Assembly (NCBI GenBank): GCA_012518815.1
Contig: JAAYRK010000007.1
Location: 1 to 40,748 of the forward strand
Source of the DNA: Candidatus Epulonipiscium sp.
Lineage (GTDB): Bacteria > Bacillota > Clostridia > Lachnospirales > Defluviitaleaceae
DNA: 40,748 nucleotides
Direction: 5' to 3'
Shown: one piece after another, positions 36,601 to 40,748 of the stretch
Numbering within the stretch: the stretch's first letter is position 1
Layout of the letters: each line of letters begins with the position of its first letter
Program-made: the position numbers and the translations under genes
The notes under the pieces: generated by a model
What the model was told of the DNA's origin: nothing
What the model saw: the letters and a program-made list of their open reading frames with translations, nothing else
Database searches by the model: none

Positions 36601-36628
36601 TTAAAAAAGCACTTCATAAGAAGTGCTA
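36601..36628 (-). terminator. Terminator after spoVG
   Basis: AGCACTTC (36608-36615) pairs with GAAGTGCT (36620-36627); the minus strand continues TTTTTTAA. Strong. Confidence 0.9.
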
Positions 36629-36637
36629 TGTATTACT

Positions 36638-36961
36638 TTATTCCACATCTAAATCTTCATCTGCAGCAGCTGCAACCTCTTCTTCTGCTGCATCTCCATC
36701 ATCTGCTAGAAGAATCATTTCATACTTTTCCAAAACAGCTGTTTGGATTTTATCTCTTGTAGCAGAATTGATTGGATGGGCTATATCTCTAAACTCTCCA
36801 TCCATAGTCTTTCGACTTGGCATTGCAATAAATCGACCTTTGTCCCCTTCAATTACTTTGATATCATGAACAACAAATTCATTATCAAAAGTAACCGATA
36901 CTACTGCTTTCATCTTACCATCTTTGTTAATTTTACGCACGCGAATATCTGTAATTTCCAT
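36638..36961 (-). CDS. spoVG: Regulator SpoVG
   Basis: Small RNA/DNA-binding regulator that affects sporulation, division and cell-surface genes. 107 residues. Begins [20 protein letters not shown]; conserved [16 protein letters not shown] and [21 protein letters not shown], then a highly acidic Ala/Glu-rich C-terminus. ATG at 36961 follows GAGGGG. Its promoter here is sigma-A-like rather than the sigma-H type of B. subtilis. Sits upstream of glmU as expected. Confidence 0.97.
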   Translation of the reverse strand: MEITDIRVRKINKDGKMKAVVSVTFDNEFVVHDIKVIEGDKGRFIAMPSRKTMDGEFRDIAHPINSATRDKIQTAVLEKYEMILLADDGDAAEEEVAAAADEDLDVE

Positions 36962-37033
36962 ATGCGAACCCCTCTCTGTAACATGATGCGGCTCTAGAGC
37001 AAGATCTAGATACCGTTTAGAATTTGTACCCTT

Positions 37034-37062
37034 ATTATATAACAGATTTATCCAAATATCAA
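37034..37062 (-). promoter_or_regulatory. Sigma-A-type promoter of spoVG
   Basis: TTGATA, 17-bp spacer, TATAAT on the minus strand. A leader of about 65 bases with CTAGA...TCTAG stem precedes the start. Confidence 0.65.
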
Positions 37063-37105
37063 TATGTTTTATATATTCAAATTATACAAAATTATAGTAA
37101 CTATA

Positions 37106-38215
37106 TTATATAACACTACCTTTCTCCAAAAAAATGGGTTTTTCTTTGCTTCCTATCAATTTTCTTCCGTCAGAAACTACTACTTCTTTATCTAAAATGA
37201 CATTCTCTAAGTAACAATTATTGCCAATATACGACCCGTCCATTACGACAGAATTTTTAATAAATGAATATGAACCTGTAAATACTTTTCTAAATAAAAC
37301 AGAATCTTCAACATATCCATTTAAAATTGACCCTCCTCCAACAATACAATTCTTAGTTGAAGAATTCATATTAAATTTGGCAGGAGGCTCATCCTTAACT
37401 TTAGTAGCAATATAAGGATATTGCCTAAAAAATAAATCTCTTACTTCCTTTTTCAAAAAGTCCATATTAACATCATATAATGATTTTATTGATCTTATAC
37501 TTCTCCAGTAGCCTTCAAAGGGATAACCGTATATTTTAAGTTTTTTTCTATATCTTATAATAATATCATTTACAAAATCATAGCGGTTTTCAGCAAACAA
37601 GTCTTCTAATAATTTAATAAGAAGTGTCCTTTGGATTATATATACACCAAGGGAAATTGTACTTGTTTGAGGTTCTAAAGGTTTTTCTTCAAATTCTATA
37701 AGCCTTTTGTCTTCATCTAAGACCATAACCCCATAATTAGATGCCTTTTCATAATTAGCTTCCTTATAAATTATAGTAATATCTGCTTGTTTTTCTTGAT
37801 GGTATTTTAACACATCATTATAGTCAATTTTGTATACATGTTTTCCTGAAGCAATAATTACAAAAGGTTCATTACTCCTTTTTAAGAAACTAATATTTCT
37901 ATAAATTAAATCTGCAGTCCCTCTATAGCCAAAAGGATTATCATTCGTTATATAAGGAGAAAACACAAAAAGTCCTCCTTGTTTTCTACCTAAATCCCAC
38001 CACTTAGCCGAAGATAAATGGTCCAGTAGAGCACGGGAACTATATTGAGTAATAACGGCAACTTTGTTTACTCCCGAGTTAGTCATATTACTCATAGTAA
38101 AATCTATAGTTCTATAAGAGCCTCCAACGGGAAAAGCCGAAATAGTTCTATTGGAAGAAATGTCAGTTAAATTTTCATTACTACCTCCAGCCAAGATTAT
38201 TCCAACTGCTCTCAT
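37106..38215 (-). CDS. glgD: GlgD, non-catalytic-type ADP-glucose pyrophosphorylase subunit
   Basis: Partner subunit of GlgC in glycogen synthesis. 369 residues: nucleotidyltransferase-like N-terminus and short left-handed beta-helix C-terminus (ends [18 protein letters not shown]). The N-terminal loop reads [19 protein letters not shown], so the GxGTRL sugar-nucleotide signature of GlgC is degenerate. [13 protein letters not shown] and the C-terminal [13 protein letters not shown] are family-like. ATG 38215 overlaps the glgC stop by 4 bases (ATGA) with GGGG upstream. In Bacillus stearothermophilus GlgD strengthens GlgC activity; the same is inferred here. Confidence 0.95.
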   Translation of the reverse strand: MRAVGIILAGGSNENLTDISSNRTISAFPVGGSYRTIDFTMSNMTNSGVNKVAVITQYSSRALLDHLSSAKWWDLGRKQGGLFVFSPYITNDNPFGYRGTADLIYRNISFLKRSNEPFVIIASGKHVYKIDYNDVLKYHQEKQADITIIYKEANYEKASNYGVMVLDEDKRLIEFEEKPLEPQTSTISLGVYIIQRTLLIKLLEDLFAENRYDFVNDIIIRYRKKLKIYGYPFEGYWRSIRSIKSLYDVNMDFLKKEVRDLFFRQYPYIATKVKDEPPAKFNMNSSTKNCIVGGGSILNGYVEDSVLFRKVFTGSYSFIKNSVVMDGSYIGNNCYLENVILDKEVVVSDGRKLIGSKEKPIFLEKGSVI

Positions 38216-39489
38216 GACTCCACCCCTTCCAAAATAAGAGATTGTCCAGATTCAAGTATTCTATCATTATAATCACTAAGCCTCGTAGTGCCGAAGACTA
38301 CGCAATTTTTCCCTATCCAGACATTGTCAGGTATGATTGTTTGTTCTCCAATAACGCTAATCCCTGTATAATATATGTCAGGCTTTTCAATATTAGCTAT
38401 GTTTTCTCCTTCTCCGATAATTACATTTTTTCCAATGACACAATTTTCCGATACAATACAACGGTCAAGTACACAACCTTCTTGAATTATGGTTCCAGCC
38501 ATTATAATAGAGTCTCTAACGGTAGCACCTTCTTCAATAATAACCCCTGGTCCCAATACCGAACTATAGACATTTCCATATACTTCGCTGCCTTCAGACA
38601 TAATACTTCTTTTTACATCTGCAGCTTCTCCTACATATTGGGGAGGTTGATGATCTAAATTTGTGTAAAATTTCCAAAATTCTTCATACAGATTAAAACT
38701 GGGAAGGGTTTCTATAAGTTCCATATTGGCTTGCCAATAAGATTCGATAGTTCCTACGTCTTTCCAATAACTATCAAACCTATAGGCATATAATTTGTCT
38801 TCATTGTTAATCATTCTAGGGATAATATGTTTTCCAAAATCACTATCTTTATTATATTCATTGTCCTCAATAAGGACCTGTTTTAATTTATTCCAGTTAA
38901 ATATGTAAATCCCCATTGATGCTAAATTACTTTTAGGTTCTTTTGGCTTTTCTTCAAACTCTACAATCCTATCTTCTGCACCAGTATTCATAATACCAAA
39001 ATGATGTGCTTCTTCTAAGGGAACCTCTAATACAGCAATGGTTGCATCAGCAGACTTTTGCTTATGATATTCCAGCATCTTACTATAATCCATCTTATAT
39101 ATATGGTCGCCTGAAAGTATAAGAACATATTCTGGATTATATGCATCAATAAATTTTATATTTTGATAAATAGCATTAGCTGTTCCTGAATACCAAGCAC
39201 CCATTCCTTCTTTAATATAGGGAGGTAAAATAGTAACTCCTCCAGTTTTTCTATCTAAGTCCCACGGAATTCCAATTCCAATGTGCTGATTTAACTTCAA
39301 AGGCTCGTATTGCGTTAACACACCGACAGTATCGATATCTGAATTAATACAATTACTTAAAACAAAATCAATTATTCTATACTTCCCACCAAAAGTTACT
39401 GCAGGCTTTGCTATGTATTTAGTTAATATTCCTAATCTAGTTCCATGCCCACCAGCTAATATCATTGATATTATCTCTCTTCTTCGCAT
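38212..39489 (-). CDS. glgC: Glucose-1-phosphate adenylyltransferase GlgC
   Basis: Makes ADP-glucose from glucose-1-phosphate and ATP, the regulated step of glycogen synthesis. ATG 39489 ([14 protein letters not shown]) follows GAGGGTGGG; 425 residues. [21 protein letters not shown] at the N-terminus, [10 protein letters not shown], catalytic [11 protein letters not shown] and [12 protein letters not shown] are intact; beta-helix C-terminus. Glycogen synthase and branching enzyme are not in this window. Coupled to glgD by ATGA. A 10-bp hairpin lies in its leader. Confidence 0.97.
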   Translation of the reverse strand: MRRREIISMILAGGHGTRLGILTKYIAKPAVTFGGKYRIIDFVLSNCINSDIDTVGVLTQYEPLKLNQHIGIGIPWDLDRKTGGVTILPPYIKEGMGAWYSGTANAIYQNIKFIDAYNPEYVLILSGDHIYKMDYSKMLEYHKQKSADATIAVLEVPLEEAHHFGIMNTGAEDRIVEFEEKPKEPKSNLASMGIYIFNWNKLKQVLIEDNEYNKDSDFGKHIIPRMINNEDKLYAYRFDSYWKDVGTIESYWQANMELIETLPSFNLYEEFWKFYTNLDHQPPQYVGEAADVKRSIMSEGSEVYGNVYSSVLGPGVIIEEGATVRDSIIMAGTIIQEGCVLDRCIVSENCVIGKNVIIGEGENIANIEKPDIYYTGISVIGEQTIIPDNVWIGKNCVVFGTTRLSDYNDRILESGQSLILEGVES

Positions 39490-39517
39490 ACTACCCACCC
39501 TCTTGATTGTAATATTA

Positions 39518-39548
39518 GATTTTCAACTCATATCAAGGGTTAAAAATC
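39518..39548 (-). promoter_or_regulatory. Leader hairpin before glgC
   Basis: GATTTTTAAC and GTTGAAAATC on the minus strand pair over 10 bases with one G-T pair and an 11-base loop; no T run follows, so it is not a terminator. A promoter farther upstream was not convincing. Confidence 0.35.
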
Positions 39549-39647
39549 AACACCAGTAAAATCTTGCATGTATTAATATTATCATATTTAAACATATTTG
39601 AACACTCCAAATATTCTAGTAAATTGTATCTATTTATTATGAAATAA

Positions 39648-39676
39648 ATAAAAAAAAATAGCCTTTTGGCTATTTT
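39648..39676 (-). terminator. Terminator after purR
   Basis: AAATAGCC pairs with GGCTATTT (39656-39675), followed on the minus strand by a T run of at least eight. Confidence 0.9.
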
Positions 39677-40484
39677 ATATGGAAGAATTTACAATAATTT
39701 CTCCGCTTTCATTATTAATTTCTTCCAAAATTATCAAACTGTGGTAATTATTAATAAGTTTTTCTTTTGGTTCTTTTGTAACCATTAGAATTCCAACTCC
39801 AATAACTTCTGCATCAAATTCTTTCATTAAATCAATAATTCCTTTTGCTGTTCCTCCTGCTTTCATAAAATCATCAATAAAAATCACTTTCGAATCTTTA
39901 GCTATAGATTTTTTTGCTAAATACATGGTTTGAATTCTTTTAGAAGATGCTGTTACATAATTCATATGTATAGCAGTTCCTTCTGTCAACCTTCCTTCTT
40001 TTCTAACCACGACTAAGGGCTTATTTAATACTCTGGCAGTCATAAGAGCAATAGGTATACCCTTTGTTTCAATGGTTACAATATAATCAAAATCCATATC
40101 CTGAAAAAAACTACCCAAGGCTCTTCCTATATTGTAACTAACATCTGATGAATAAAGAAGATCATTAAGATATATATATCCTCCGGGAATAATTCTTTCT
40201 TTATTATTTATTTTATCGCAAAGGTCAGCACAAAATTCTTTTATTTGTTCTTGAGTCATTGTTGGCTTATAAAGCACACCTCCAGCTGCCCCAGTTACTG
40301 TCTCTATTTCTCCTAGCTGAAATTTTTTAAAAATATTTTTTACAATATCAATATCTTCACTTAATGTGGACTTAGCACAATTAAACAAGTCACAAAAGTA
40401 ATTAAAATTATAAATTTTTCTTGGATTTTCAGTAAGGATTTTAATAATGGCTCCTACACGTTCATTTTTATTAATCCGGTTCAT
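39675..40484 (-). CDS. purR: PRPP-responsive purine repressor PurR
   Basis: Binds PurBox operators of purine genes and is released by PRPP; relieves repression when purines run low. 269 residues: N-terminal winged-helix domain (about 1-70, with FNCAKSTLSEDIDIV) and C-terminal phosphoribosyltransferase-like domain with the PRPP motif VIFIDDFMKAGGTAKG near 200. The loop FIDDFMKAGGT is typical of the repressor, not of an enzyme. ATG at 40484 follows AAAGGAG. A PurBox pair and a sigma-A promoter lie directly upstream, so autoregulation is likely. prs and hpt, also here, belong to the same PRPP network. Confidence 0.96.
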   Translation of the reverse strand: MNRINKNERVGAIIKILTENPRKIYNFNYFCDLFNCAKSTLSEDIDIVKNIFKKFQLGEIETVTGAAGGVLYKPTMTQEQIKEFCADLCDKINNKERIIPGGYIYLNDLLYSSDVSYNIGRALGSFFQDMDFDYIVTIETKGIPIALMTARVLNKPLVVVRKEGRLTEGTAIHMNYVTASSKRIQTMYLAKKSIAKDSKVIFIDDFMKAGGTAKGIIDLMKEFDAEVIGVGILMVTKEPKEKLINNYHSLIILEEINNESGEIIVNSSI

Positions 40485-40522
40485 TTTATACTCCTTTCAT
40501 CTACTGGAGATTGCTTCTTATT

Positions 40523-40551
40523 ATTATACACCAATTCATCGAATGTTTTAA
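40523..40551 (-). promoter_or_regulatory. Sigma-A-type promoter of purR
   Basis: TTAAAA, 17-bp spacer, TATAAT on the minus strand, about 40 bases before the ATG; overlaps the second PurBox. Confidence 0.5.
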
Positions 40552-40578
40552 GGTTTTCTTAAAAAAATATTCGGTTAT
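40535..40578. promoter_or_regulatory. Predicted PurR operator (two inverted PurBoxes)
   Basis: Box 1 on the minus strand, ATAACCGAATATT (40566-40578), matches AWWWCCGAACWWT at 12 of 13. Box 2 on the plus strand, TTCATCGAATGTT (40535-40547), keeps the CGAA core and is weaker. They are inverted and 18 bases apart; B. subtilis operators use 16-17. The pair covers the -35 of purR. Confidence 0.55.
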
Positions 40579-40748
40579 TATAGCTTTATCTTACGATATA
40601 ATAACAAAGTATTTATCTCTAAATTTTTTAGAATTTAAATTTATTGCTTTTTATAATAATAATAATATAGTATAATTATATATTTAGAAAAATAAATATA
40701 AAAATATATTTTTCAATTTTATGTATAAATTATTCATTATTATCCGAA
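40579..40748. other. A+T-rich intergenic end of the window
   Basis: 170 bases upstream of the purR operator, almost entirely A and T, with no ORF, hairpin terminator or RNA gene that I can support. The final bases (ATCCGAA) could be the beginning of another PurBox, but the window ends there. Confidence 0.5.

Noticed and set aside
36962-37105. Sigma-H promoter for spoVG as in B. subtilis
   Set aside because: No AGGA-GAAT pair at correct spacing; a sigma-A-type TTGATA-N17-TATAAT fits better.

Overview
The window is chromosomal core from a low-G+C, spore-forming Firmicute of the Clostridia type. The evidence is very A+T-rich DNA, strong GGAGG ribosome sites, a sporulation gene set (spoIIE, spoVT, spoVG, yabP, yabQ), a B. 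subtilis-like purR-spoVG-glmU-prs-pth-mfd-spoVT-mazG-yabOPQ-divIC-spoIIE-tilS-hpt-ftsH order, glgC/glgD, a separate methionine-synthase activation protein and an ECF vitamin transporter subunit. I would not name a genus. All supported genes lie on the minus strand, so transcription runs from high to low coordinates. There are no rRNA or tRNA genes, insertion sequences, CRISPR arrays or prophage genes.

Layout in transcription order. (1) 40.5-36.6 kb: purR with a probable PurBox pair, the glycogen pair glgC-glgD, and spoVG. (2) 36.4-28.7 kb: glmU, prs, pth-mfd and a parvulin-type lipoprotein. (3) 28.5-22.3 kb: sporulation and division block with spoVT (consensus sigma-G promoter), mazG, hup, rqcP, yabP-yabQ, divIC and spoIIE (Spo0A-type promoter with a 21-bp spacer). 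(4) 22.2-16.3 kb: a small orphan membrane protein, tilS-hpt, ftsH, birA and a DUF6145-like protein. (5) 16.2-10.6 kb: ECF S component (probably PanT), coaX, dusB, an orphan gene with a sigma-E-like promoter, and greA-lysS. (6) 10.4-7.7 kb: a DUF4015 glycoside-hydrolase-like protein with a perfect 0A box in its promoter, then two overlapping orphan membrane genes. (7) 7.6-0.7 kb: methionine synthase split into activation and catalytic proteins, then cdaA-cdaR and glmM, the c-di-AMP and cell-wall module. (8) 0.54 kb to the left edge: the start of a gene encoding a small N-terminal domain followed by an expanding four-residue repeat, cut by the window end.

Several genes share PRPP (prs, hpt and the PRPP-sensing PurR). 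Others supply cell-wall precursors (glmM, glmU), with cdaA/cdaR beside glmM as in many Firmicutes. Many starts are TTG with excellent ribosome sites (mfd, ftsH, spoVT, yabQ, divIC and others), so several reading frames are shorter than their longest ORF. Intrinsic terminators are frequent, often placed directly before the next gene's ribosome site.

Most of the window is ordinary core genome. The parts deserving attention are the repeat-bearing gene at the left edge, the orphan gene at 12.7-13.7 kb with a sporulation-type promoter, the Spo0A-box promoter of the DUF4015 gene, and the predicted PurR operator.
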